This document shows, one piece after another, positions 18,538 to 27,401 of a DNA stretch of 64,000 bases. How positions within the stretch are numbered: position 1 is the first letter of the stretch; each line of letters begins with the position of its first letter. The notes under the pieces are model-generated. The model was not told where the DNA came from, searched no databases, and saw only the letters and a list, made by a program, of their open reading frames with translations. A program made the position numbers and the translations under genes. Source of the stretch: CAXXIC01 sp049315325 (GTDB taxonomy: Bacteria > Bacteroidota > Bacteroidia > Bacteroidales > UBA7332). Where the stretch lies: contig JBMOKJ010000004.1 in assembly GCA_049315325.1 (NCBI GenBank), positions 186,001 through 250,000 of the forward strand. The letters are read 5' to 3'.

Positions 18538-19893
18538 TTATCTGTCTTTCAACGGAATAAACTCTTGACGTGGCAATACGTTTTTGTAAGCTGGACGGAT
18601 GATGCGTTTTGCTTCGAAGTTCAACTCTTCGATGCGGTGAGCACACCAACCTGCGATACGAGACATAGCAAACAGCGGAGTGTAAACCTCAGTTGGCAAT
18701 CCTATCATTTCGTATACGAAACCAGAGTAGAAGTCAACGTTAGCACAAACACGTTTGTTTACAGCGTTGCCTTTGAATTCCATAAATGCTTCTACAGCAA
18801 GACCTTCAAGTCTTTCGAGGAAGTCGAATTCATCAACACGATTTTTCTCTTTTGCAAGATCGCGAGCCATCTCTTTCAACAAATCTGCACGAGGGTCAGA
18901 AATGGTGTAAACAGCGTGACCGATACCGTAGATCAAACCTTTTTTGTTGTATACTTTTTTGTTCAAAATCTTCATCAAGTATTCTTTGATCTCTTTGTCG
19001 TCTTTCCAATCTTTGATGGCTTCTTTCAAGTGGTCAAACATTTGACACACTTTGATGTTAGCACCACCGTGCAAAGGACCTTTGAGCGAACCGATTGCAG
19101 CTGCAATTGCAGAATAAGTGTCGGTGCTTGTAGAACTTGTTACACGTACAGTGAACGTAGAGTTGTTACCACCACCGTGCTCTGCGTGAAGGATCAACGA
19201 CAAGTCAAGGATTTTTGCATCCAATTCGGTGTATCCGTTTGGACCTTTCAACATGTACAGGAAGTTTTCTGCCAACGACAGACCATCTTGTGGGTGACGA
19301 ATGTGCAATGAACGCCCTTGTTGGTTGTGGCGCATTACGTGGTATGCATAAGCTACAATTGTTGGGAACTTAGCAATCAAACTGATAGATTGTTTCACCA
19401 AGTTGTCACGCGAATTGTCATCAGCGTTATCGTCGAAGGCGTGCATTACCAATACCTGACGTGCCAAGATATTCATAATATCGCTACCTCTGAGGAAAAG
19501 AATGTTCATCTTTTCATCTTGAGTTAAAGCAAGCAAATCATTGGTGATTTTGTTGAAAGTAACCAACTCCTCTTTATCAGGCAATTGACCTGACAACAAC
19601 AGATAAGCTGTCTCTTCAAAACCAAAGCGATCGTCTTTCTGAACACCTTTTGAAAGGTCTTCTACATCGATACCTCTGTAAATTAATTTACCCGGAACTG
19701 CCTTAAGTCCACCTTCAGGTAGTCTTTCGTATCCCACTACATCTCCCACTTTAGTCAAACCGACTAAAACGCCTGAATGGTCTTCGTTACGTAAACCGCG
19801 TTTAACGCCCATCGATTTGAATAATTCAGCATCAATGTTGGTAGTTTCTTTGATAGACTCAGACAACTTGTAAATCATATACTCTTTTTTCAT
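18538..19893 (-). CDS. gltA: Citrate synthase
   Basis: A 451-residue enzyme that condenses oxaloacetate and acetyl-CoA at the entry of the TCA cycle. The active-site blocks are present: ILHAEHGGGNNSTF near 233-246, KGPLHGGANIKV near 269-280 and GIGHAVYTISDPRAD near 320-334. The N-terminus, MKKEYMIYKLSESIKE followed by GLRNEDHSGVLVG, is of the Bacteroides type. It lies 94 nt after the aconitase gene on the same strand, so the two consecutive enzymes are probably made together. No isocitrate dehydrogenase gene is next to them here. Confidence 0.96.
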   Translation of the reverse strand: MKKEYMIYKLSESIKETTNIDAELFKSMGVKRGLRNEDHSGVLVGLTKVGDVVGYERLPEGGLKAVPGKLIYRGIDVEDLSKGVQKDDRFGFEETAYLLLSGQLPDKEELVTFNKITNDLLALTQDEKMNILFLRGSDIMNILARQVLVMHAFDDNADDNSRDNLVKQSISLIAKFPTIVAYAYHVMRHNQQGRSLHIRHPQDGLSLAENFLYMLKGPNGYTELDAKILDLSLILHAEHGGGNNSTFTVRVTSSTSTDTYSAIAAAIGSLKGPLHGGANIKVCQMFDHLKEAIKDWKDDKEIKEYLMKILNKKVYNKKGLIYGIGHAVYTISDPRADLLKEMARDLAKEKNRVDEFDFLERLEGLAVEAFMEFKGNAVNKRVCANVDFYSGFVYEMIGLPTEVYTPLFAMSRIAGWCAHRIEELNFEAKRIIRPAYKNVLPRQEFIPLKDR

Positions 19894-19987
19894 GTTATAT
19901 TGGGTTAATTTGTTGCTAAAATAACTCTTTTTCTTTAATTGTAATGAATGACGATTAAAATTTGACGAAAATTCTAATTTTAATCAA

Positions 19988-22246
19988 CTATTCCATAAAA
20001 TTCAGTGCGCAACCTGCAGCAAACCATTTGATTTGCAACTCGTTGTAAGTATGAAGTGCTTCAAACGTTTCGCTTGTTCCGTCGCTGTGGTGAAGAACTA
20101 CAGTCAGGTTTTTACCTGGTGTAAATTCTGTCAAGCCAAGGATTGAGAACTGATCGTCTTCGCGCACTTTGTCGTAATCTGCTTTGTCTGCAAATGTCAA
20201 TCCTAAAACGCCCTGTTTTTTCAAGTTGGTTTCGTGGATACGCGCAAACGATTTTGCGATAATTGCTTTCACATTCAAGAAGCGTGGTTCCATAGCTGCG
20301 TGCTCGCGCGATGAACCTTCGCCGTAATTCTCTTCTGCAATGACTACCGAACCGATTCCAGCCTCTTTGTAAGCTTTCGCCACCGACGAAACTTTATCGT
20401 AAGCACCTGTTTTTCCGTTCAATACGCTGTTTGCTTCGTCGTTAAATACATTGATTGCACCCATCAACAAGTTATCGGAGATATTGGCTAAGTGACCACG
20501 GAACTTCAACCAAGGACCAGCCATCGAAATGTGGTCGGTGGTACATTTTCCTTTTGCCTTAATCAATAAGCTGAGGTTGGTGTAGTCTTTTCCGTCCCAT
20601 GCTGCAAATGGCTCAAGCAATTGCAGACGAGCAGAATCGCCAGCTACTTTTACTTCAATTTCGCTTCCGTTAGCTGCTGGTGCAAGGTAACCTGCATCTT
20701 CTACCGCATATCCTTTTTGTGGTAATTCGTCTCCTTGTGGAGCATCGAGTTTCACCGCAACGCCTTTATTGTTGATTAATGTATCTGTTAATGGATTGAA
20801 CGTCAAATCACCTGCAATGGTCAACGCCGTGGTTAATTCTGGTGAAGCCACAAATGCGTGCGTATTTGGATTGCCATCGGCACGTTTCGCAAAGTTACGG
20901 TTGAATGACGTTACGATAGAGTTGGCACGACCAGGAACATCGAATTTACGGTTCCATTGACCGATACATGGTCCACAGGCATTTGCCATTACCACACCGC
21001 CAATTTGTTCGAAATCTGCCAAAACGCCATCTCGTTCAGCGGTGTAGCGCACTTGTTCCGAACCTGGATTGATTATGAATTCTGCTTTTACAGTCAAATC
21101 TTTGGCTGCTGCCTGACGAGCAACCGAAGCCGCACGGCTCATATCTTCGTACGAAGAGTTGGTGCAAGAGCCAATCAAACCAACTTCCATTTTTTGTGGG
21201 TAGTTGTTCTCTCTCACCAATTTAGCGAATTCAGAGATTGTATTTGCTGCATCTGGAGTGAAAGGACCGTTGATGTATGGTTCGAGTTCCGAAAGGTTGA
21301 TTTCAATCACGCGATCGAAATATTTTTCAGGATTTGCCACTACTTCTGGGTCGGCTTTTAGGTAATCGGCAACTGTATCTGCAGAGTCAGCTACTTCCTG
21401 ACGGCCAGTGGCTGCAAGGTATGCGGCCATTTTGGCATCGTAAGGGAAAACTGAGGTAGTTGCACCCACTTCAGCACCCATATTGCAAATGGTTGCTTTT
21501 CCTGTTCCAGAGATAGACTCTGTTCCCTCGCCGAAATATTCTATAATGGCATTGGTTCCGCCTTTTACAGTAAGAATTCCTGCCAATTTTAAAATGACGT
21601 CTTTTGCTGCTGCCCAACCGTTCAACTTACCGGTGAGTTTCACGCCAATGAGTTTGGGCATTTTCAATTCCCAAGCCATGCCTGCCATCACATCCACAGC
21701 ATCGGCTCCACCAACACCAATGGCAATCATACCCATACCACCGGCATTCGGTGTGTGTGAGTCGGTTCCTACCATCATTCCGCCTGGGAATGCGTAGTTT
21801 TCTAACACCACTTGGTGAATGATACCTGCTCCTGGTTTCCAGAATCCGATTCCGTATTTTGAAGAGACAGATTGAAGAAAGTCGTAAACCTCTTTATTTG
21901 TTTTGGTTGCAAATGCCATATCTGTAGCAGCGTTTACTTCGGCTGCAATCAGGTGATCGCAATGAACGGTAGAAGGTACTGCGGTAGTTTTTCGACCTGC
22001 ATTCATAAATTGTAATAGCGCCATTTGAGCGGTTGCATCTTGCATAGCCACTCGGTCGGGCGCAAAGTTTACGTAAGCATTTCCTCTTTCGAAAGGTTGC
22101 ACATCCGAGTTGTCGTAAAGGTGCGAGTAGAGGATTTTTTCGCTCAACGTCATCGGTCTTTTTAGGACGTCTTTTGCTTTACCAACTTTTGCAGGAAAAT
22201 TGGCGTGTACTTTTTTAATTAAATCAAGGTCGAAAATAGCCTTCAT
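19988..22246 (-). CDS. acnA: Aconitate hydratase (mitochondrial-type)
   Basis: A 752-residue enzyme that interconverts citrate and isocitrate with a [4Fe-4S] cluster. The three cluster cysteines appear in IGSCTNSS near 354 and ACGPCIG near 420 and 423, close to the numbering known for mitochondrial aconitase. GTDSHTPNAGG near 163, and TDHISMAGPWLKFRGHL and GEGSSREHAAMEPR in the swivel domain, complete the active site. The domain order and the length fit the mitochondrial-like class, not the longer AcnA/IRP class, so the gene symbol is a convention. It precedes gltA in the same direction. Confidence 0.95.
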   Translation of the reverse strand: MKAIFDLDLIKKVHANFPAKVGKAKDVLKRPMTLSEKILYSHLYDNSDVQPFERGNAYVNFAPDRVAMQDATAQMALLQFMNAGRKTTAVPSTVHCDHLIAAEVNAATDMAFATKTNKEVYDFLQSVSSKYGIGFWKPGAGIIHQVVLENYAFPGGMMVGTDSHTPNAGGMGMIAIGVGGADAVDVMAGMAWELKMPKLIGVKLTGKLNGWAAAKDVILKLAGILTVKGGTNAIIEYFGEGTESISGTGKATICNMGAEVGATTSVFPYDAKMAAYLAATGRQEVADSADTVADYLKADPEVVANPEKYFDRVIEINLSELEPYINGPFTPDAANTISEFAKLVRENNYPQKMEVGLIGSCTNSSYEDMSRAASVARQAAAKDLTVKAEFIINPGSEQVRYTAERDGVLADFEQIGGVVMANACGPCIGQWNRKFDVPGRANSIVTSFNRNFAKRADGNPNTHAFVASPELTTALTIAGDLTFNPLTDTLINNKGVAVKLDAPQGDELPQKGYAVEDAGYLAPAANGSEIEVKVAGDSARLQLLEPFAAWDGKDYTNLSLLIKAKGKCTTDHISMAGPWLKFRGHLANISDNLLMGAINVFNDEANSVLNGKTGAYDKVSSVAKAYKEAGIGSVVIAEENYGEGSSREHAAMEPRFLNVKAIIAKSFARIHETNLKKQGVLGLTFADKADYDKVREDDQFSILGLTEFTPGKNLTVVLHHSDGTSETFEALHTYNELQIKWFAAGCALNFME

Positions 22247-22495
22247 AAGTCAGTCAGAATTTTTGAAATTTGATGTATATCGTTGGTTTGCTTGTTTTTA
22301 TTAAATGTCAACCGATTATTAACAGTTTGAAGTGTTAAAATGTTTGGTCATTTGGTTGTTTTTTTCTCCAAAATAAATCTAACAAATAATCGTCATTGAA
22401 AGCTCAACCAAAAAAACTTCCAAAAATAAGCAATTGAGTTAGGTTTAGTCTAATAATTTGGAATAAGTATAGGTAATTACATTGATAAATATTCC

Positions 22496-23569
22496 TTACA
22501 TTTTGCTCACTCGCTGCGCCAAGTAATGGTCGAAAATCACCATAGCAGCCATCGCTTCCACAATGGGTACGGCACGAGGCAAAACGCACGAGTCGTGACG
22601 ACCTTTGGCTTTCAGTGTGACTTCCGCTCCCGACTTGTCCACCGTCTCTACATTTTGTAGGAGTGTTGCAATCGGTTTGAAGGCTACACGGAAATAGATG
22701 TCTTCGCCATTTGAAATGCCACCTTGTATGCCACCCGAATGGTTGGTGCGTGTGCGTATCTGTCCGTTGTCGTTGTAGAACGTGTCGTTCATTTCCGAAC
22801 CGCGGTGTCCCACCCCCTCAAATCCCATACCGTATTCGAATCCTTTTACCGAGTTGATGCCCAACATCGCTGCGCCAAGTTCTGCGTGCAGTTTACCAAA
22901 AGCCGGACTACCCAAGCCCACAGGAACACCCGTAATGACACACGAAATAACGCCACCAATGGTATCGCCTTCCGATTTCACTTGACGAATCAACTCAATC
23001 ATCTGTTGCGCTGTTGCAGCATCAGGACAACGAACCATATTCGATTCGATGCTCGAAAGGTCGTAGTCTTGGTAACTGCCATTCAGTTTAACCGTACCCA
23101 CTTGCGAGGTGTAGGCTTTGATGTCGATGCCGAGCTGACGCAACGCCAGTTTAGCCACTGCACCTGCCACACAGCGCGAAATAGTTTCGCGGGCTGATGA
23201 ACGTCCGCCACCACGGTGATCGCGGTGTCCGTATTTTGTTTGAAAAGTATAATCGGCGTGCGAAGGGCGGTAAATATCTTTCAGATTGTCGTAGTCCGAC
23301 GAGTGTTGATTTTCGTTGTAAACCACAAAGCCAATCGAAGTTCCGGTGGTTTTGCCTTCATATACTCCCGACAGAAACATCACTTCGTCGCTCTCTTTGC
23401 GGGGCGATGTGATGACCGACTGCCCGGGACGGCGGCGATTGAGCTCACTCTGGATAAAGTCGAGGTCGATTTCTATTCCTGCCGGAACGCCATCGATTAC
23501 TCCACCCACACCTTTGCCGTGCGATTCACCGTAAGAAGTCAATTTAAAAATGGTACCGAATGTATTCAT
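22496..23569 (-). CDS. aroC: Chorismate synthase
   Basis: A 357-residue enzyme of the shikimate pathway that uses reduced FMN to turn EPSP into chorismate. Signature segments include GESHGKGVGGVIDG near 10-23, HADYTFQTKYGHRDHRGGGR with SSARET near 105-130, and RTNHSGGIQGGISNGEDI near 270-287. The ATG at 23569 is chosen because the 28 codons upstream in the same frame cover the promoter and have no family similarity. A well-formed promoter lies about 100 nt upstream. The upstream region is present a second time near 26402. Confidence 0.96.
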   Translation of the reverse strand: MNTFGTIFKLTSYGESHGKGVGGVIDGVPAGIEIDLDFIQSELNRRRPGQSVITSPRKESDEVMFLSGVYEGKTTGTSIGFVVYNENQHSSDYDNLKDIYRPSHADYTFQTKYGHRDHRGGGRSSARETISRCVAGAVAKLALRQLGIDIKAYTSQVGTVKLNGSYQDYDLSSIESNMVRCPDAATAQQMIELIRQVKSEGDTIGGVISCVITGVPVGLGSPAFGKLHAELGAAMLGINSVKGFEYGMGFEGVGHRGSEMNDTFYNDNGQIRTRTNHSGGIQGGISNGEDIYFRVAFKPIATLLQNVETVDKSGAEVTLKAKGRHDSCVLPRAVPIVEAMAAMVIFDHYLAQRVSKM

Positions 23570-23588
23570 TAAGTCTTTTTGAGGAAAA

Positions 23589-23750
23589 CCGATACCGTGG
23601 CATCGGGCTGATTTTGAATGTTGTATGCACCTACATTTATCGAAAAATGGCACATTTCTGCAAAAATATAAAAAATTGGCGGAAGTGCCAAATACAAAGC
23701 GTGTGTAGAATGAAAATAAATTAGAAAAGAGGTAATTTGTGTAAATAATT
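23589..23750 (+). repeat. Direct repeat, copy 1 (aroC upstream region)
   Basis: About 160 bp including the aroC promoter is present again at 26402-26565 in the same orientation with high identity and small indels. The two copies bracket the lipoprotein and LruC genes. The rest of the gap to 24219 is AT-rich with no gene apart from a chance frame at 23911-24120; it holds the promoter of the lipoprotein gene. Confidence 0.8.
23661..23692 (-). promoter_or_regulatory. aroC promoter with overlapping palindrome
   Basis: On the minus strand a TTTG (-33; 23689-23692) is followed after 20 nt by TATTTTTG (-7; 23661-23668), a full match to the Bacteroidetes promoter form. The spacer holds the palindrome TTGGC-N6-GCCAA at 23676-23691, a plausible repressor site because bound protein would cover the promoter. 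Confidence 0.65.
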
Positions 23751-24135
23751 GATTTGTCAGTGAATTATTCTATTGAATAACGGGCATTTGAGGATGATTT
23801 GCAATTTATTGTAAAAAAAAATTCCTGCTTCAAATTCTTTGAAATTTCCCCAAGATTAGGTGACGGGTTGTGTCATTATTGATGATAGTTACTTCTGAAT
23901 TTCTGATTCATTGATTTTTCCTTTCAAAAATAATACAATAAAAAGTGAAGCACATGCAGTGGTAAGTAGAGTTGTTTTGGGGAAGTGTTATACTTCTGTA
24001 AATATGCTCTCACCGCCTTTTGTCTTCGACGAGTGGGGCACATATACAAAACGATCGAAACGCAAAACTAAATATCCTTCGTCGGAGATGAGGGGTAGAG
24101 TAATTTTTAAAATGTACTAAAAGTAATAGGTTTAC

Positions 24136-24166
24136 TTGTTGTTTAAATATATTTTTCTAAATTTGT
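24136..24166 (+). promoter_or_regulatory. Predicted promoter of the lipoprotein-LruC pair
   Basis: CTTG ending at 24139 is followed after 19 nt by TAAATTTG at 24159-24166, a match to the Bacteroidetes -33/-7 arrangement, with a leader of about 50 nt before the ATG at 24220. Confidence 0.5.
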
Positions 24167-24219
24167 AAATTATTATAACAACAAGTTTTTTATTATACAC
24201 TTTCATAAATTATCTATCG

Positions 24220-24630
24220 ATGAAAACTGCTCAATTTTTAGGGATGGCATTGTTTGGAACTGCCTTCCTTTTGCTCTCAAGTTGCGTTAACGACAAATTA
24301 GAAGAGTTTGCCCCTTCGAATAACGCAAAGAGTATGAATGAACTGATTGCTCCCAAAAATTTTCAATGGAAAACTGCTCAGACAGTGAAAGTTGACATCA
24401 CAGGACTTCCAACAGTTCAATCCGTGCGATCGACCCTCACCATTGGTGATAATGCAAGTACTTACTATTCAGGTTTTCATTTGATGTCTCAAAACCATCT
24501 ATTGTCAATCGAAGTACCAGCAATTGACAAAGAGTTGAAACTGAAGTTTGGCGCAATCGAACAGACTGCTACCATCAAAGATGGCAAAGCAAGTTTTTCT
24601 TTCATACCAGTAGTAACTGACAATAATTAA
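24220..24630 (+). CDS. Small lipoprotein preceding the LruC protein
   Basis: A 136-residue predicted lipoprotein: a hydrophobic signal ends in LLSSC, giving a lipidated cysteine at about residue 22. The mature part is a short beta-rich domain (about 50-132), with a VKVDITGLPTVQSVRSTLTI segment that suggests an immunoglobulin-like fold. No catalytic motif is seen. It lies 11 nt before the LruC-domain gene, so the two are surely co-transcribed, and it may anchor or accompany that protein at the cell surface. The pairing role is inference. Confidence 0.75.
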   Translation: MKTAQFLGMALFGTAFLLLSSCVNDKLEEFAPSNNAKSMNELIAPKNFQWKTAQTVKVDITGLPTVQSVRSTLTIGDNASTYYSGFHLMSQNHLLSIEVPAIDKELKLKFGAIEQTATIKDGKASFSFIPVVTDNN

Positions 24631-24641
24631 AATTCTGACTT

Positions 24642-26147
24642 ATGAAAACTCTAATAAATAAAATAAAACTATTGGTTGCTGGGCTTTTTGTAATTTCAAC
24701 TGCAGCTACAGCGCAAGTAACTTTAAATTGTGAGTCGGGCAATCGTGCTATTGAGCAAGGAAATTGCTGGGGCTTTGGAGCTGTTAGTTATTCAAGGCGC
24801 GACGTTCATATAATTTCAGGTTTCTGGTCAACACTCAGCAATTCAATGTCGAACCCTTCAATTAACAGCGCATGGATAAAAACTCCTTGGATGAAAATGG
24901 GTTCTGGAGATATAACCATGAAAGTTAAACTTGAAAACAATACAGGTAATACCAAACAGGTAGTTGTTACTTACATTCCCTATAGTGCTGGAGCACCTTA
25001 TGGCGAAGGAACGTCTAATTCTTTTTACACATTCAACTTCCCAGGAACTTCAGGAGGATATGGTATGTTGACCGCATTACAGTCACTTACTATTCCAATT
25101 CCTTCGCAAATTGCAAATGATGCAACCACTGCTTACAAAATTCAAATAAGTTTTGTGGGAACTGGAGGCAATAATAGAGCTATTGCAGATGATATTGTAA
25201 TACCTGGAGAGTATTGGTCGGATCCTTCCAACAACTGTTTGCCTAAAGCAATGATTGTAGATACAGATGGCGATGGTGTGCCAGATACAAGTGATCAATA
25301 TCCTACTGATCCAAACAGAGCCTACAACACTTACTATCCTGCAGCAGCATCAAGCGGCACATTGGCATTCGAAGATAATTGGCCAACAAAAGCTGATTAT
25401 GATTTTAATGATGTCGTAGTAGATTACAATATGAATACGGTAACAAATGCTCAAAACCAAGTAGTAGAAATATTAGGTCAATTCACATTGAAAGCTTCTG
25501 GTGCTGCTTATAAAAATGGATTTGGCTTCCAATTAGACAACATTGCACCGGATAAAATCACATCAGTAACAGGTGCAAACTACAGCGACGCCTCTTATAT
25601 TTCTTTAGCTCCAAATGGATTGGAAAGTAATCAGACGTATGCCAATTGTATTGTGTTTGACAACTTCTACAATATTATGGCGCCAGTTGGTGGTAGTGTA
25701 GGTGTCAACACAGAGAAATCTGCGGCATTTATTCCTTATCAAACATTGAATGTCAAAATTACCTTCATTAAAGACGGTGTTGCACCAGCAGGTGGAACGG
25801 TCTTGTTGAGTCAATTGCCAGCAAGTGCCTTTAACTTCTATGTTATCGCTGATAAACAACGTGGTGTAGAAATTCATTTACCAGACAGAGTGCCTACTAC
25901 ACTTGCAAATTTAAGTCTGCTGGGCACGAAAGATGACAGTTCTGTCATCAACAGTCGTTACTACAAAACTGTAAACAATCTGCCTTGGGCTATCAATATT
26001 CTTCAAGGATTCAAGTATCCAATCGAACATTCTCCACTGAATAATGCTTACTTGCATTTAATCAGATGGGCCGAGAGTGATGGTTTAGAATATCAAGATT
26101 GGTACGAAGATAAAGATGGTTATCGTAATCCTACTGAAATTTATTAA
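24642..26147 (+). CDS. Secreted LruC-domain protein
   Basis: A 501-residue protein with an N-terminal signal peptide ending in STAATAQ. A beta-sandwich-like region (about 25-190) resembles carbohydrate-binding or concanavalin-like folds. It is followed by a calcium-binding DTDGDGVPDTSDQYPTDP segment near 203-220 and then the LruC domain, recognised from LAFEDNWPTKADYDFNDVVVDY near 246-267 and the GFGFQLDN block. The LruC family is known from Leptospira and many Bacteroidota as a surface protein of unclear function. It has a strong terminator and forms a unit with the lipoprotein before it. Confidence 0.85.
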   Translation: MKTLINKIKLLVAGLFVISTAATAQVTLNCESGNRAIEQGNCWGFGAVSYSRRDVHIISGFWSTLSNSMSNPSINSAWIKTPWMKMGSGDITMKVKLENNTGNTKQVVVTYIPYSAGAPYGEGTSNSFYTFNFPGTSGGYGMLTALQSLTIPIPSQIANDATTAYKIQISFVGTGGNNRAIADDIVIPGEYWSDPSNNCLPKAMIVDTDGDGVPDTSDQYPTDPNRAYNTYYPAAASSGTLAFEDNWPTKADYDFNDVVVDYNMNTVTNAQNQVVEILGQFTLKASGAAYKNGFGFQLDNIAPDKITSVTGANYSDASYISLAPNGLESNQTYANCIVFDNFYNIMAPVGGSVGVNTEKSAAFIPYQTLNVKITFIKDGVAPAGGTVLLSQLPASAFNFYVIADKQRGVEIHLPDRVPTTLANLSLLGTKDDSSVINSRYYKTVNNLPWAINILQGFKYPIEHSPLNNAYLHLIRWAESDGLEYQDWYEDKDGYRNPTEIY

Positions 26148-26160
26148 ATCAACCAAAAAG

Positions 26161-26195
26161 AAAAGGTCAGACAAATTTGTCTGACCTTTTTTTTT
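26161..26195 (+). terminator. Terminator after the LruC gene
   Basis: A perfect palindrome, AAAAGGTCAGACAAA with TTTGTCTGACCTTTT, ends in nine T residues about 14 nt after the stop codon. Confidence 0.9.
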
Positions 26196-26334
26196 GCCAT
26201 TCTTCCTTCTCTTTGTCTCCGACGACGGGGCTATGGGCAATTGTTCTTAACAATAAATACAAACCTTTTTCAGGACAATTTAACTAATGAGAGAAATACA
26301 TTGTCTAATACAATAGCCCCTAATTAGCTCCGCT

Positions 26335-26400
26335 GATTTTCGATTCCCCTAAAGGCACCTTGAGATTCTACGGTTAAAGAATTGTCGATTAATGATCAAC
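26335..26400 (-). repeat. Degenerate fragment of the 115-bp element
   Basis: Read on the minus strand, TTTAACCGTAGAATCTCAAG, then GGTGCCTTTAGGGGA, matches the right half of the element at 52748-52862. The left half is not recognisable. It abuts the second copy of the aroC upstream repeat at 26402. Confidence 0.5.
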
Positions 26401-26401
26401 T

Positions 26402-26565
26402 CCGATACCAAGGTATTGGGCTGATTTTGAATGTTGTATGCGCCTACATATCACTAAAAATGGCACATTTCTGCAAAATAGAAAAAATTGGCGGAAGTGC
26501 CAAATGCAAAGCGAGTGTAGAATGAAAATAAATTAGAAATGGGGTGATTTTCTACAAATAATCAG
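26402..26565 (+). repeat. Direct repeat, copy 2 of the aroC upstream region
   Basis: Matches 23589-23750, including the TTGGC-N6-GCCAA palindrome (here 26488-26503). The -7 element has lost one T (TATTTTG on the minus strand), so promoter strength is probably reduced or lost. There is no aroC start codon beside it. Confidence 0.8.
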
Positions 26566-26627
26566 TTTCGCAACGATTATTCTTCTTCTTGCAGCCTTAT
26601 CAACTGTTCTGAAAATAACGGGTTTTT

Positions 26628-26945
26628 GAAAGTGCAAAGCACACCGACAAGTGCACGGAAGCTGAAAAATAGTGTGTCAAACAGCATCGAGAGGTGCGTC
26701 AAACTCCATCGTTAAGTGTGACAAACAGCATCGATAGGTGTGTCAAAGTACATCGTTGAGTGTGACAAAGTACGTCGATAGGTGTGACAAAGTGCACCGT
26801 TGAACGATTACACTGCACCGATAAGAGTGACAAAGTGCATCGTTGAACATTTACACTGCATCGATGGGTGTGACAAAGTGCATCGTTGAACGCGTACACT
26901 ACACCGTTAAGCGCGCACATAGCGACGATGAGAGCGCGAAGTGCG
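26628..26945. repeat. Degenerate 22-nt tandem repeat array
   Basis: About 13 units with a conserved CATCG or CACCG core recur every 21-22 nt. Units alternate between a GTGTGACAAAGTGCATCG form and an ACGnnTACACTGCATCG form, and the bases after CATCG alternate between ATAG-like and TTGA-like, giving a super-period of about 43-44 nt. The period is not a multiple of three and no long frame spans it, so it is non-coding. There are no unique spacers. The surrounding 26196-27154 region has no gene. Confidence 0.8.
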
Positions 26946-27154
26946 GTGATTCTTGCGCGGAAAAGGGAGATTTTTGTGTTGTTTATGCTGATTTGATGAT
27001 TGCTGTGTCCCCTTTGGTAGAATTCTTAACTGAGTAGTTACTCCAAAATTCCCGTTTTCGTTTACTTTTTCCATTCACCAATATCCAAAATATAAAGTGA
27101 AGTATGTATATTTGTGGAATCAGGGGAAAGAGCTTTCTTTTGAGTGCGTAAATC

Positions 27155-27330
27155 CACATCCCAACGGATATGAAACCGAAGAATAATGATGTACCGTTGG
27201 CGGGATCTTTGCTCCCGCCTTCTATTTAATATAGGAATTTTTAATTCCGTCAGTAAGAAATATATTTGGTATCGGATCATAGATCCTAATAATAAATAAG
27301 AGGACGGAATGCAATTCCGCCCCGACGAGA
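27155..27330 (+). repeat. Dispersed repeat family A, copy 2
   Basis: Core CCAACGGATATGAAACCGAA followed by GTACCGTTGGCG. The last 58 bases, containing the hairpin CGGAATGCAATTCCG, are nearly identical to 37963-38020. It lies just before the serine hydrolase gene. Confidence 0.75.
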
Positions 27331-27401
27331 CGCTGTTGGGAGTTGTTGTTAATCAGAATACAAAACAACATGACTAAAATAAACATTTACAAATAAAAAA
27401 A

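Noticed and set aside
23649..23663. Sigma-54 promoter (TGGCAC then TGCA) upstream of aroC
   Set aside because: The spacing between the GG and GC elements is one base too short, and a full-match housekeeping promoter lies beside it.
23911..24120. 69-codon frame upstream of the lipoprotein gene
   Set aside because: Composition is not protein-like, there is no ribosome site, and it lies in AT-rich promoter DNA.
26696..26920. Cysteine-rich 73-residue protein on the minus strand
   Set aside because: The frame is created by the 22-nt repeat array; its apparent repeats follow the DNA period and not a codon period.
26628..26945. CRISPR array
   Set aside because: The 22-nt units are contiguous with no unique spacers of constant length, and no cas gene is nearby.
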